64,000 nucleotides of DNA from Agelas oroides (lineage: Eukaryota > Porifera > Demospongiae > Agelasida > Agelasidae), in the NCBI GenBank assembly GCA_949130485.1, contig OX422187.1:7328205-7392204 (forward strand), read 5' to 3'. Within the stretch, counting starts at the first letter, position 1, and every line of letters starts with the position of its first letter. The notes under the pieces were generated by a model. The model was not told the DNA's origin, did not search any database, and worked only from the letters and a program-made list of their open reading frames with translations. Below are positions 38,701 through 53,700 of the stretch, piece after piece. The translations under genes and the position numbers were made by a program.

Positions 38701-41700
38701 GCATGAATGCCAAGTTTTTACCAATTGCACATTGCATGAATGCCAAGTTCTTACCAATTGGTTTGTCAGACTCTAATACAGTTTTCTGGAGACTTGTGTA
38801 GTCACATAAACTTGTTTAGCTCATTCTACTATCTGCCTACCATGACAAAGAGTAGTATCAGAGCCTAGTATCTTACTCAGCAGTGAACTGAACTGAACTA
38901 TAGCAATGAATGCTGGGGCATGGAGTAAAAGGAGGTAGCCCTACAACTCGAAAAGCATTTGAGCAGGGGTATAAGCGGGAACATTTATTGCTACGCTCTA
39001 AATCTGAGCATAGCGTCTCTGATGTGATGATAGCACACAACCATGACAAAAACTCATTACCAGGATCAACTAACATGCAGAGGACCAGAAACTGAACAAG
39101 CAGTTGACATATGCAGAGTAGCATTATGTTGTGTGCTTGTATGTTGTGTACTGAGCCAGTGGCCTTCAGCCTTTTTTGTCTGCTGTGACTAAGGCATTGA
39201 GCATAATGTTGTTTGTGAAAAGATGAAGAGACAGCTGGTCGTGATACCTACGTACCTGTTTGTGTACAAGGTACGTCAGTTAAATACACAAATACGTGCT
39301 TAAATAGGCATAAGCACATGCAGTGTTTTCAGTCTTTTGGAACCACACTGTATAAACGAAACCACAAACATAATATCATGTGCATGGCACTGCTGCCAGA
39401 CTATGTAGGCAATTAGCTGATATGTAAGTTACCTTGTACAGTGAAGACACAGTTGTGCTTGTGTGCCGAGTCTAGGGATTTTTTTAATGCACACCATTTG
39501 TGCTCATTTTCCGAGGAATGTAACACTAGGTGACCATGGCTGAAGGCTACTGGTCTGCTATATATAATCCTACTAGCCTCGTTCCCAGGCCACTCCCAGA
39601 TTTTATCTTGCAGCCATGGAGAAAAATCGGGCTGTGAGATAAAATCTGGGAGTGGCCTGGGAACGAGGCTATAATCCTACCACTACAGATACATGAATGG
39701 CACAAACTAACATGTATGGTTGTGTTTTTGAATGATCTGGCAGTCTGGTTTAAGGTATATCCACATCAGTTTGAAGCTATGTGTGCTATCATGCTTGGTC
39801 TGATTCCACAATTTTGTTTTACTTATCACATGTACATGCAGTGATTCATAATTCAGGCCAGCCAAACAAGAAAAAGATCTGGCTTAACTAACTAGCTGTA
39901 CCTTCTATGTCCTGTCACGAAGTAAACGGGCCCCCGAAGTAGGTGGTCCCCGGGGATAATCTACTTCGGAGTAAATGGTCCCCCTCTGAAGTAAATTATC
40001 CCCCTTCTTGCAGTCCCTGTCCTGTGTATCCTACCTGGCTTTTGTCCGAACCAATGTTCCAACAAGTGAAGAGAGTGTTCTAAAATACATTTGTGTGCAA
40101 ATTGTGCTACAGATGCCGTGTCATTCATGCCTCAACTTCCCCGCCACCAGATAGCTTCGATTATTGGACAGTACAAGAGTCGGATGTTTAGCGTTAAGTA
40201 AAGTTGTACAGCCATCACTTCAAACTCATTCACATGGATGGCGAATACATGTAGACTCTACTTGAGCCTGAGGGAACATCTATGCAGAAGTTTAACTCTA
40301 GTTTTGAGGGTTGGGTGGGGGACCATTTACTTCAAGGGGGGACTCGTTACTCCGGAGTAAGGGGGAATAGCTACTCCGGAGTATATTGTCTGGGGGACCA
40401 ATTGCTCCGGAGTAAATGGGCTGGGGGACCACCTACTTCAGGGGCACATTTACTTTGTGACAGTTCTAGTCTCATTTTAGTGACATTGATCAAATGTCTG
40501 CCTTTTTATGGAGGGGTAGAGGCTTCTTTACGTATGTAGAAACTATCCAGAACGGCCAATGAACCACATATATCTCCCTACAAGAAGACATGCCTAGATG
40601 TTATGCAAAGTTACCCACTGTGCAGGAAGTGTTTTGGCATGCCTCATGGCCAAGTTGCTTACAAACAGCAGGGTTGTTCAAAGCTTTTTGCTCCTCACCT
40701 TAATGAGGGATTATTTACCAGAATTGAATGTATAATCCATGTGAAGACCAAAATCTGCAAGGCTAAGAAATACTGGTGCTAGCAAGGTTGCATCGAGCCG
40801 CTTGCTGCTAGGGTAATCTGATATTGAGACCTTATGTCTATCTCTTTCCATAGCTTGCTTGAGCCTCACCCTTGAGGGCAGGGATCTATGTACACTGTAT
40901 GTAATGTAGCTGCTTCCATAATGGAGTTTGTTTTCCTATGCAGATGATAGTCAAGACTGGGTGAAAGTGCTGCATGCAGCCATTAGCAAGTTCCGGGTAA
41001 GCATTCAACTCACAGCATGTTGCTTTGAGTGTGGACCTCGATTATTTGGCACTGCGTCTAGCAAATGTCGTCATGATTTTCAGCGACCATTGTATTACCC
41101 ATGATGGCTGAAGTGTGAATTCACATGAAAAGAAGCAAAGTTTGTTGACTAAGGTACTGAATATTGTGATAGCTTTATTGTACCTACCTGATCTAGCCAG
41201 AACATGACAACTGGTTCAGAGTACATTCTTATACTGTCATGATTGCTTACCAAGTTTACTTATTGTGAGGCAGCTGTGCTGTAGTAGCCGGTTCCTTGGT
41301 CGCTTGTTTTACTCATGTGGACCTGACCGGTGATGCTACGCTACTAGCCTTTGGCCATATGTTTCTTGGAGATGCTGCTTTCATTTAGAAGCTACAAAGC
41401 TTGTGCCTCGGTTGGTACTGCATCATCCTCACCCCTCACACTTGGATTACCAATTAGCGAGTTAGAAGTGTTCCTGTGCTCTCTCCCAGTGCATGGGGAG
41501 GGACCAGGAATGTGTGACTACAGCCCACTAACCTATTTTCGTCACTGTCTTTCAAAGTACGTACACTATTTCACTTACCCAAACAAATAATTTGAGAGTT
41601 AACCAAGCGGGTCAGATAACTGAGGTCTCACTGCATCTCACGGAACATTCCTGATGTTACTCTCCCTCCCACCCTCCCTCCTTCCCTTCCTTTCTTTCCA

Positions 41701-44700
41701 CTTACCCTCCCTCCTGTTTTCCCTCCTGCCCTTCCTTCCTTTCCCACGTACCCTCCCTCCCACCCTCCCTTCCTCTCTCCCTTCTACCCTCCCTCCCTCC
41801 CTCCCTCCCTCCCTCCCTCCCTCCCTCCCTCCCTCCCTCCCTCCCTCCCTCCCTCCCTCCCTCCCTCCCTCCCTCCCTCCCTCCCTCTTTCCTCCCCACC
41901 TTAGCCCCAGGACCATGAAACCAAGGATGGGGGCAACATGCACTCACCTGACAAACAAGGCTTCTTACTGAAGCAGGGACATGGCATCTCACGGGGATTC
42001 AAGGAGAGGTAAACACATGTCTAGAGAAGCACGTACTGAATAACAACTTATTGACCAAAGTATTATAGTGACTTGTAACCTAGTTGTGGGGATGTGCCCT
42101 ATGTATATTTAGAACTGTGTGTGTATACTAATAAGATTTTATCTTTCTTTTACTTCTGCAGATATGTTGCCTTGAAGGGTCCGAAGTTTGCTTACTATGA
42201 GTCCAAAGATGTAAGTAGAAATATGTATAGTGATCAATTAGTGAGCATTTTAGCGCAAATGGCAATATTACGAAGGAAGAACGTGTTGCGTATTGCATGT
42301 CATCTCGCCAATTGGGAAACAGCTACAGACTTCTGGTAAAAAGCATTATAGAGCCTTATAGTTTGCTTAGCATCAGTGGAGTTTTGAAGCTTACCACAAA
42401 AAATACAGGCTGTAAGACAAACATAAGTTTTCAGACCAGAAATCTCTACCTTCGGTATATTCTCAAGCTTATGACTTGGCTGTTTTGTGTTTGTTCTTCT
42501 TGAAATCTGCAGCGTAGTTAGAGCTTTCCTTTAGCTTCACGTACATAGCTTTTTATTTTATTGCACGGGCGACATTGACGTGTATGAACCAATCTCGAAA
42601 AGTATACAAGCAATGAAGACGCAATGAAATGCACGCTACGCTACGTTGACTTCCGGTCCGGAAGTAGTTAATTTTCAATTTAACTGCACGATATTAGCTT
42701 CCGGTGGATGTAATGAATACAGTTACTAACACAGGAAGTTCGTACTATACTGCAAACGTGAACGAGAAGACTGAAAAGGACGCCATGACGCCGTATGGCG
42801 GTATTGGGCTGGAAAGGGTTAATTAAGAAGTGGACATTTTAGGATTTAGTATATTCTGTGTACATGTTCAAGAACCTTATATGTACATGCCACTGTTAAG
42901 CTTGCTGTGCTTTTTGACAGGACTTTGTCCACGGTCGTCCTATTCACGTTCTGGAGATGACCCTGGCCAGTGTACGTCCAGACATCTCAGGAAAGTACCG
43001 GTTCAGTATCACCATGAACAATCAGAGATCCTATGTGTGAGTTCAATACTGTTCATGCGTATATATGTAATTGTAGAAACCAGTATTCCCATTCTGAAGA
43101 AGATTGTAGTTGAAATGTTAGCATGATTTTGGTGTGAAATTCTGGTTGGAAATTGTAAAATCATGGGCCATGTTGAAAACTGACGGGCTATTGTAGATTT
43201 TCTGATCTGTTGGTCAATCATGGCATCTGTTAGCATCCCTTTCACATCGGTAGGCTAGTGTACACTTTCATGGCTTACTGTGCTACCAGGTAGTTATTAG
43301 ACACTCGTGCAACTAAATCAAGTATGGCGTATAATAAAGTTTTTCTCCTTTTTTGACTTATTGTTGGAATTGGGAACAACACTAATCGTAGATAGTATGA
43401 CCTACGTATACACTGTATTCTGATTGGTGCTCCCCTTTTGCCTCCTCACAATAGTTTCCAGGCATCCAGTGAGAGTGACAGACAGGCGTGGATGGACAAG
43501 CTCACTACAGCCATCCTAACTGGACTTGAATCCAGACAAGAAACCCTGTCCACTGGAAAGGTGCAAAGAACAAAGTCATCAGTGAGTGAAATCTACACAT
43601 CTACCATGAAATTGGGCACTAAGCATTCTATAAATATAGGCACCTTTACTTTGCACTAAGGCTGCTTGTAGAACGTTTTTTTTGCATCTTCCCAGATGCA
43701 GAATGGAGCAGCTATGATAACCATATTACCGTAAATTGGGAAAAGTTTGGTAACATTTTTATGGTACAAAAATAACTTGTGTGGTGCGCACACAAAGACA
43801 GCTAGCTGTTTTTAACGCTCTGCTCAACTCGCTTCACTGCTAGTCCTCATTCACGATGTCAATTTGAAGCTACTTCAAGCCGAAGGATGCTCTTCCGGAT
43901 TCTGAAGGATCGTTGTCAACATGTCTGCCAATGCAAGTGATCGCTGTTGCAAACAAGGCGGTGGAGAAGGCTATCGTGGACAAAGGCCTTGGTAAGAAGC
44001 GCGGTCAGTACTTTATATACATGGTAGCCTCAGATGCAGCAAGCTCTTTCTTTTGTACTCTTCCATGCCGCTCGAAGTCTTGAGCTTCTAGAATGATGCA
44101 GTGTTTGCACGTATAAGAAATTTCGGCATTGCAAAGTTTTCGTTGCCTGTCTGCTTCTACGAATTTTGTTGACATGAAAATTTATGATGTGAAAATTTGC
44201 AACTTGAATGTTTATGGTTTGCAGAAAATGAACAGTTACTGAAGTTGCTTTTAGCTGTGTGGGGGGATCAATCTCTGTTGATTGCTGAAGGGAATCAGCT
44301 ATATTATGTATGTATAGAGATAGGCACCCATAAGCGCCCTATGAATATAGCCACCCATTGTTATAAGCACCCATATAGGACTAGGCACCCCAAATATAAA
44401 TCCTGCTACCACACAAATGGAATTATCATTGCCGATTCAATGTCCTTGGTTTCAAGTGTAGGGATCGATCGATGTCCCCATTTATAATATAATTTTGACA
44501 TGCAATGAATCTCTAGTTGTATGTCCCCTCCACTTGCAGGATATTCTGGCTCAGATCCAGATGAACCCAGCAAACAAGGTGTGTGCAGACTGCTTGGCCA
44601 CAGACCCATCCTGGGGTGTGATCAACAGAGGCGTGATGGTGTGCATCAACTGCTCAGGTGTGTGGATGTTGTTATGAGGGGCATAGTCACCTCCTACTAA

Positions 44701-47700
44701 GTTTTTAAGATATTGATTCACTATGTGAGACTACCATTACCGCATGTTCAAATGCAAGGTACCTAAGCGATGTTTTTTATCGCTGTGAATACTGCCATTT
44801 GCTGTCATTGCTTTTGACAGCACCACTCACCTGGAAGTACGTATATACCACATGTTGCTCATTATCAGCATCAGTGCTGATGGCAGCCAGCTTTCAGGAA
44901 ATAATTAATATTTCTCCAGTTGCTCCTTAGCTCCAGTACCTATGTATACCGTAGACTCTGGTTAATAAGCGCATACTTGCTTACCACTTACGCCCATAAG
45001 CGCATGTGCTTATGGGCGTAAGTGGTAAGCAAGTATGCGCCTAATAGAGGACATGCCCAACAGGTATTGGCGTAGGATACAGCACTCTTGTGCTGTGCAG
45101 TAGATCATTATACACGCTCACCTGAGAGTGTTGGCATAAAATCAGAGGACTCAATCTTGCTCAAAGAGAGCGTAAATTTGTGTATTCAAGGAGGTATGCA
45201 GGGCTCCACGGATACGTTCCAGATGGTTGTAAGCAGGGAACGGTGTGACTTGCAAACTTTGTGTTATCTACAAGTGACTTTAAGATAACCACCGAGTCTG
45301 CTTGATGTTCAATTGCTCTCTCACTGCCATCATGTACTCTATATAGTGCACATGTGCCTAATAACGTTTACCAGGAAGGAAGCATGTGCCTAATAAATAC
45401 TATGCGCCTAATGGGAAGGTGCGCTTAATAATCAGAGTTTAGTTGGCATGGTTGGCTTTGAGTGCAACTAACCAACACCCATTTGGGTTAAATATTGTGA
45501 TTCTATAGTACTCGCATTATTGAAACATTTACTTGGTGGTATTGCCACTATGCATAGCATTATGTATATGCTCAGCTTGCTTAACTAACACAATGTGACC
45601 ATAACACGACTGACATGGACTTTCACATGGCATAATATTTTCTGTGTTCGATATTATTCAGGTGTACACAGATCTATGGGGACACATATTTCCAAGGTCA
45701 GGTCAATTGAATTGGATCAACACATCTGGACTGATACTCTCATCGAGGTATGCTGCTTGCGTGGATGTATGTACAAACAAAACTACTGTATATGTATTAC
45801 TGTAAGGCCCCAATATCATTGGTGTGAGAAACCTTTGCACTTTCAGGGTCAGTTTTCTGATTGTGGCTGTATGTAGTACTGCACTTTTCCGGAATTGGTA
45901 CCTGTTTACCTACTCTCGTTTGGCCTACTCCCATTTCACCTACTTTAGGCCAAAAATGGCGTTTCGCCTACTCTTAAAAAATGTTAATTATTTGGGCATC
46001 AGTGATGACAAGGTGACATCCTGAAGTAGGCTTGTCTTTGAAAAAGGTATGTCTTGAGTTCATAGACCCTCCCAATAATGGGGAAGGAAAACCTGTTACT
46101 GTGGTGATGGCTACTAAATATTGTGTTTTAAATGAGTAGGCGAAACACCACTTTTTGGCTTAAAGTAGGTGAAATTGGGGTAGGCGAAATGGGAGTAGGG
46201 GAACAGGGACTATCCCCTTTTCCGGGCTTGGCCGTAGGTGCCATGAGAGAGCAGATACGAGCCGTGATGAAAGTCATTGACACCACTTGATTGTGGGTTT
46301 GTAGTAGAAATGAAATAGCAAAACAAAGAATGGAAACCATACCCACTAAGGTACAAGCATTTAGGGAGATGTGGTTGTTGATTGTTCATGCTTCTACCCA
46401 CCTGTTGATAAGGCCAGCCACCTGAGTGCATTCTGTGCATGAGATAGCAGTCCCCATCTCCCAGTCACCCCGGCATTGGCCAAAATGTGTCCTGCGCAGT
46501 GGGTGACTTTGCATAACATTTAGGCCTTTTTTTTTTTAGGCAGATGTGGTTCATTGATTGTTCATACACACTATAGTGCATGTGTCCTGTTCTATGGCTG
46601 TCTCCAAGAGCGCATGATGACGTCATTTTTTGTTGCGGAGGGAGGAGGAAGAGCGTGTAACTTCCTATTCTGGCCGTGGTGAAAGCAGAATCTTTCGCGT
46701 GTACTATAAATAGCACATCCGGTCGAGTTATAGCTAGTGTGCGAGTGAAAGCGTGAGTAGAAGTAGCTGCAAAACAATCGAGTTAGAGGCTTATCGGTTA
46801 GATAAGGACCGCGTGTTACCCAAGGAGATGCTCAAGAGTTTGACTGAAAGGCTACGCGGCCCTCTTCGACTGTCAGGTATGGATAGCATCGTAACACAAA
46901 GTTCCTCGTGTCAGGAAGGGCCGACAACTGTTCCTGTGTGGGTAGAACTTGCCAGGTAAGCTCATCTTGTTGACTACGAGGGTAACACTGCATTGTGAGG
47001 TCGTAGATCATGGAACTACAAACTTGTGCGAAGGTGTGTTCTGTTTTTAGTACACACGGAGATTCTGCCTGTTTCGAATTTTTGCCAGTTACACGCTCTT
47101 CCTCCTCCCTCCACGATAAAAAATGACGTCATCATGCGCTCTTGCTGTCTCCTAGCACCAGTTCTAGCCATTTTGCTGCAAGCTGATAATTGACATCTTA
47201 AAGAGCTAACTTTCCGTGTGCTGAGTAGTCAGCTACCTATGGGTATGTAGCACACCTTGGTAAATACAAAGCAGTGGCTGCCTGGTCATGTTGGTCGTGT
47301 CGTACATAACTACGGTATTTTTCAATGACACTTTAATTAGAATACCGAGGTTATGGAACTGTCTGATGGTACCAGGATGCTATAATCGTTAACAATGCCA
47401 GGTATCATCTGCTAATGATTCAGAAGCTAACTCCTTGATTATATGTATGTAGCTACTTGTGCAACAGAAGGAGAGAAAAGGCATAAACTGTAGACCAAAA
47501 TTTGTCACCAAAACAAAATCACAGGCTCATGCCTGGTGTGCCGGGTATGAGGCTAAACAAACCACCTCTTAGCCTTTTCAACTGTTACAACAATAAACAC
47601 TAACTCTAGTCTTATCTGACTAACAATGCTAGGAGATACAAGTGAGGCTTGTGTAGCTGCTACCATCCTATGTACAACTGAGATTAGATGTGTGCTGAGA

Positions 47701-50700
47701 TGTGCAAATGTGCAATGCTTGTGGATGTGGCTTCCACTTCATTTGGTTTCGCTGTTTTGTTTTGTTTCTAACACCTTCTCTAGTACTCATATCTCTAGTT
47801 GGTAATATATATATTCTTTGGTACATGCGCATCGGGAAACTATTCATTGTACATGTGTTCAGCATCCATTAACCATACCTACTAAGAGGTAGCTATTCCA
47901 TGATGTAATCTTAAACTGCGATGCAGTATGCACTCACCATGTTGCCAGAATAAAGATGCATAAATACTACAGTAGTATAATGTATCATCGATGAAGGAAC
48001 ACACACGACTGAATGCTACTAGTTACTGCTTACTTCTGTACCTCAACTACTTCCTCCCCTCCCACCCTCATGCACACACACAGCTGATGGTAACTATTGG
48101 TAATGACAATGCTAACAGTTTCTGGGAGCATCACTACCTTGGCAAACGTCTGCCTGCAGATGTAGAGCGTGAGATACGAGAGGAATTTATTCGTGCAAAG
48201 TACCAAGTGAAAGCATGGATTGCCAGCCCAAGTGGGGAAGGAAAGGAGGCCCTTAGCTGCCAGCTCTGTTCCAGTGTCAAAACAAACAATCTCATGAGAA
48301 CCATGGAGCTTCTTGTGCATGGAGCAGATGTGAGTTACAGTGGCATTCTAAAAGATGTAGCCTTGCTTCCAAACTCTCGTGCAAGAGAGGAGAGCAGAGC
48401 CTTGCTGGTGGAACACATTACCAATGATAATTTGTTCCCTCATTGTTGTTGTTTTTGTTCTCATATATGAGGCAAAGGAGCGTTATTCTGTTTTGTGCAA
48501 TTGACAGTGCGTGTGTGTCTGCTTGCAGTTACGTATGTTACAGTTCAGTAAATTTCACATGTGTCATTGATGAGCTCTGAACCATTATGGGTGTAGGTAG
48601 GTACAGTGCTCCAAGCAAAGACAATACTATATAAGTATTTTTCAATCCTTTTGTCCCAAAATAGTTGGCCCTCTAACCTTTCCTTTTCTTGTTCAGCATG
48701 AAAAAGTATGTCACATGACATGCAGATACTACTGTGGATTCACCTATAGAGTTACATACTTCTAAAAGTACTTTGGCACACCGTTTCTCTAAACTTGAGA
48801 GTTAAGAGCTCTAACTGCATATTGTAGTATACATCACCTATGGTATCTCCTAATTTCATTGTCTGTGAGGGCAGAGCTGTTAAGGTTACGGAATATCATA
48901 AATTCAATTGCACATGCATACTGACAACTCGCTAAAGGCTTTGAACTGACGTTATTAGTGCTGTCAAGTAGCATCTAGTTAGTGTTTAGAATCTATGGAT
49001 CCGAAGAGACCTAGTTACCAATGTACTATATGATGCACAATGCGGGGCCTGACGGAGCAATTTTTTTGAATATTGTTGGCTGTTGCTATTTTACAGAGGT
49101 CAAAATTTGTGAGGTGTGTACAGTTTTATTGAACATGGGGCTGTTTCTTGAAAACCAAATGATGCAACAAAACGCTCATCTGGCCCTCAAGTAAGTTAAA
49201 AACTGTCGATCTGAAGTATCATTTGTCGCTCTCGGTTACTTGGATGGTCAGATTTTGGTTTGAAAGTTTGCAAAGTTTGATCCCGTATGCATAATCACTC
49301 GTACAAGTTAATTAACCTATCAGTTCTCGCTGTGAAGAACGCATTGAGTGTCTCTCTTTGCACGTTCCATGTTTTGTAGCTGTAGTCTAGTGCCATGTTG
49401 CCACTTTGCGGTTAGTAAGTCTGAACCGTTGACTACGCCACATTATGTATCCCGTGGATGGGTGTTTTCATTAGGCACAGAATTTCCACAAACTTTAATA
49501 GGAGGTTGGGCTTGTGATAAAGTATATCTGTCCATAGTTTGGGATTTTACCTTTGTTGCTGTTCTTGAGATATTGCTCTTTGTGTCAATATTTTGGACAA
49601 TTTTCCCCCCAGATTTACCCTGCATTAGTAAGGATTTCCTATTTCTTAAAATAATTATGTGTGTAATGTCTTGACAGTGCAGCACATTCCTACCTGTTGT
49701 TTGTTGTAGTCCAGATGTCTGTCTGCAACTGTAAATTGCATATTTGAGTTACGTACCGTGTAAGCCTCACACATCTCAGGTTACACGTATCACTGCAGCT
49801 TCATTCCTCCGCTACTATGCTATACCTAGCCAGCTATAAAATAGCTGTGATCTTTACTATACTCAGTCACGATTCAAATTAGTTGCTGCCATCAATATTG
49901 AGAAGATTGCTGTTCTGAATTTCAGCTGCAAGAGTTGACTGTGTGCGGGATGTATCCTGGACTGAACTAAAGACACAACAATAGGCAAATGAAGTTTTGA
50001 GAAAATGAGTCAAAAGTATTTATCTGATGTTTTTAGACTTATTTGGACATTGCAGAGTGGTTGGGACCTCTCAGTTCAAAATTTTTGTTAAATTGCTCTG
50101 TTTTTGCTTGAAGCACTGTAGCTTTTTAGGTTTATGAATTGGTCTTGATGATATATAGAAGTAGCCTCGTTCCCAGGCCCCGTCCGAAAAATCGGGAAAG
50201 GGACCTGGTAGCATTTCTGTGTATTTACTGTTGACCATTACCTCTCAAAATTTGGAGAAGCCAATCAGATTGCAGAATGAAACCACGTGGAACGTGATCC
50301 CGTCACATGTGCACGAGGCCAAAAGTGCCGGCTATGCAATATGGTAGAGTAGCCCGTGATGGCGTCGTCTGCGTCTCCTACATACGTGCGGCAGTGGTGT
50401 CGCATTTGCGGGAGATTGGTGGACGATCAAAATCGTCTCTCTCCTGTTGGCACTGGCTTGGCATGCTTGGGTCCCGATCAACTGAGACGATCTGTCGGAA
50501 TTTGTGTATAGTATAGACAGTGTGCATCCCAGCTGGATAGATAACAAGGAAGATAGCATACTACAGCATTGCTTGTTCAACTCGCTCTTGCTTCATCTTA
50601 CATGCATTTGCATGATAGTCAGCTGACATCAACGGTTGCAGTAAGGCGTGTCCCACCGTAGCACGCGTTTGATGACATTTACGTATCACATTAGCGACAG

Positions 50701-53700
50701 ATAATACACAGAAGTGCTACCAGGCCCCTTTCCCGATTTTTCGGACGGGGCTTGGGAACGAGGCTAATATAGAAGTGGAAGGACATCCACTTTGGGCATG
50801 TGTAAATAGTACGAGTGTATCAAGCTCTTTTCTCCTCCTCTGTAAAGGCCCTAGGATCAGAGCTAGACATGTGTCATACCCCAGCAACCCTGGTTATGTG
50901 TGGGTTCCTTGCTTCTCCTGTGTTTGCAAGGCACTAATAGAACAAAACAGCTACCTAATTGAATGTCTTGACTGTCAGTTATGATCCTAACAAAGTCTTG
51001 CAAGTTACTGATTTCTCCTTCTCAACCATGCTATGTTTTATGCTATTTTATGTTCTTTTTCTATCACTACAGCCATGCTATGTTCTACCAGATGTGAAGC
51101 CACCGGATGCTAACTGTGGTGAGTTTATGGATCCTTTGGGTACTTGCATAGATTAAATTACCACTGTGGAACATATTGAGTGAAGATTGGCAGGAAGGTA
51201 CGCGTATGTGTTTGCTAAAGACCATGTGCGCAAATTTCAGGATGGCATGCAAAAGGGCAGAATATTAGTGGACTGGAATGCAAACATAAAAATGCCAGAC
51301 ATGGTACATGTACAACTGAGGTAGTCCTACCATTGGCACCTTTTCAAGGGCCAGTGGGGATCATGGCACTCTTCAGCCCTAGCTTTAGGGCAGCCACTGA
51401 GCTCTCTTACAGGGTTCCCCAGTGTTTTTAGCTCCTCTACAACTCCAGATACAGATAGCAGTGGCAGATACTTCCTTACTGGATGGCAGTTGCATATACC
51501 AGTGTTGTCACTTCTGGTCAATACAAGTTATTCTGTTATTCCACTGTTATGTTATTTTGTACTCCACAGTATCTTTTTACATAAGAAAGTAAACCATAGC
51601 TATTTTTAATGGTGTTCAGTTCCTGTCAAGGGTTTGAATTTGTTTGTACAAGGTACATTATAACCCAGTAGTATTCCTCCATGCACACTGTAAGATACTG
51701 AAATGTGAACACATATATAAGCAATACTTTTATCCTGTTACTGCTTGACTGGCTAGACTATAGATCTAAACTTCTGGTGATTGAGTAAGTAGTGCCTAGC
51801 TAGTATGTGCCAAATGCCTTAGGCACATAACTGTGTGAGTATGGGACGTCTCAGTCTGAATTTACACTTGACTGTATGTCTAGATTAGAGAATACGAGTT
51901 TTACAGCGTACTTGCTGCTTGGTTTATGTACCCTACCACCACTGTGCTCTTTGTGATGAGGACATCGACAGGCAAGATGGTTAACGTACTGTGTGACCGA
52001 GAAACAATGGCAGAACAACTGAAGACTTGTGTGCTAGCAAAAGAGTGACACGCTTCTCATAACCATGTCCGCGAGCAGGAAATGCAAAGGGTAGTCCAGT
52101 GTGGTTGTAGGGAGACTCTTTTCTCCACACTGTGCTTCACTGTTGTCCGACGAAGCCATTTACTCATGCTCTATGCAAGGCACATTATTCTCGTGTGTAT
52201 ACATTATACTTACTTTGGTAGACTTGTATCTTGGGATCAGTCTCTTGTCATGTTATTATTGATGTATGTTTTGTTTACTATAGCCCTGGAGATTGCAAAA
52301 GCACATCATCAGGATCTTCAAGTGGTAGGTTCATGCCAGAGGAGTATACAAAGTGAATGTGTCTGTGCTACTATATTTGCATGTAATATACATTAGCTAC
52401 CATATTCACAGCCTGGGCAGTCTTATAACTAGTGGCTCATCAAGGCAGGCAGCAATGGAGCAAGTGCTTGTTAGTTACTTCATCCCCTCACTACTGCACC
52501 ATGAGCAGTTTCAAGCTTTTCCCCAAATATTTAGCTCTGCCGACAATGCAATGTACGCATGGTTTCAGCTTATATCTGTTTGCTCATGTAAGGTAAACAA
52601 GACTATTCATGGCAAGGATCATTAGCATCACTGAGAACTAGCCTTTTGATAGTGATCTCTGCTGGTAATTTTTTTGTGGTGTGCTTCATGTTTGTGCTTA
52701 TGTGATGCTTATTCAACGCCTGGTGGCTAAAATAATATTTTTGTTGTTTGGCAAAACTAGCACTAAACTAGAGCTAGCAACTTGGTGACTGGCCATGAAA
52801 TGGGCATGTTACCTCACCAATGGGGCAATGTAACCTCGTTACCAGACTCGAGATCACTCCTCAGAAAAAACTTGGAAGTGGGGGAGGAGGGAGAGAGAGA
52901 ACATTCAGTGAGAAAAGTTGTCGACTTCAGGCACCTGGTACCAATCAGATAGCAGAACAGAACCACGTGTACATGTGACAATTTTTCTACTCAGCAAAAA
53001 CGTTTTTTGACTCAATATATTAAAATGAACTTATGAGTACAGACTTATATACACCTGGTGAAAAGTAGTTTTTCGAATGTGTGGAAAGGGTGCAGGTCCA
53101 AAGAGTTTTGAGATTGAAGTTCACTATAGTTGGGGGGTTGTGGGACCGGCTTGCTCACTACTTTGCAGCTCTGAGTTTGCTTGTAAAAATTGTGTCACGG
53201 AACTCAACAAAAGGTGTGGACTTGAGAACAATGCAAATTGGTTATGCTGTTACTAGCTGTAATAGATGGTTTCCAACTGTCAACTAAGCGTCCTACTTCT
53301 GGAGGGCAAACACGCAATTAAGAGCTAACTGTACAGGGGACCTTTCACCTTGAGGGAAGCAGCTTCTTTTATCTTTCGGCACTAATGGTAAGGACTTTAT
53401 GTGGCGCTTACTAGCCTGTATTTTGCACATAGCTGCACTAAACCTAGGCCCCAGCTCCTTTTCTCCCCAGAAGTGAAACCACCCCCCATGAAAACTATCT
53501 CTAGTACTGATATTGCATGGCTGCTTATTAAATCACATGACGTTTACTAGAGTGTCCTACGTTAGTCACATGAATGATGACACGCCAGAAGTCAACAGCT
53601 TTTCCCACAAATGTTACCAGGCTCTCTCCCCTCCCCTTCTATTTATGAGGAGAGAACCAGGTGTATGTGTGTGTTATTATGATGACCCATGTGATGCATG

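Noticed and set aside
41638-41992. Long Pro/Leu/Ser and Gly/Arg/Glu frames on both strands
   Set aside because: They are the six-frame image of the (CTCC)n microsatellite.
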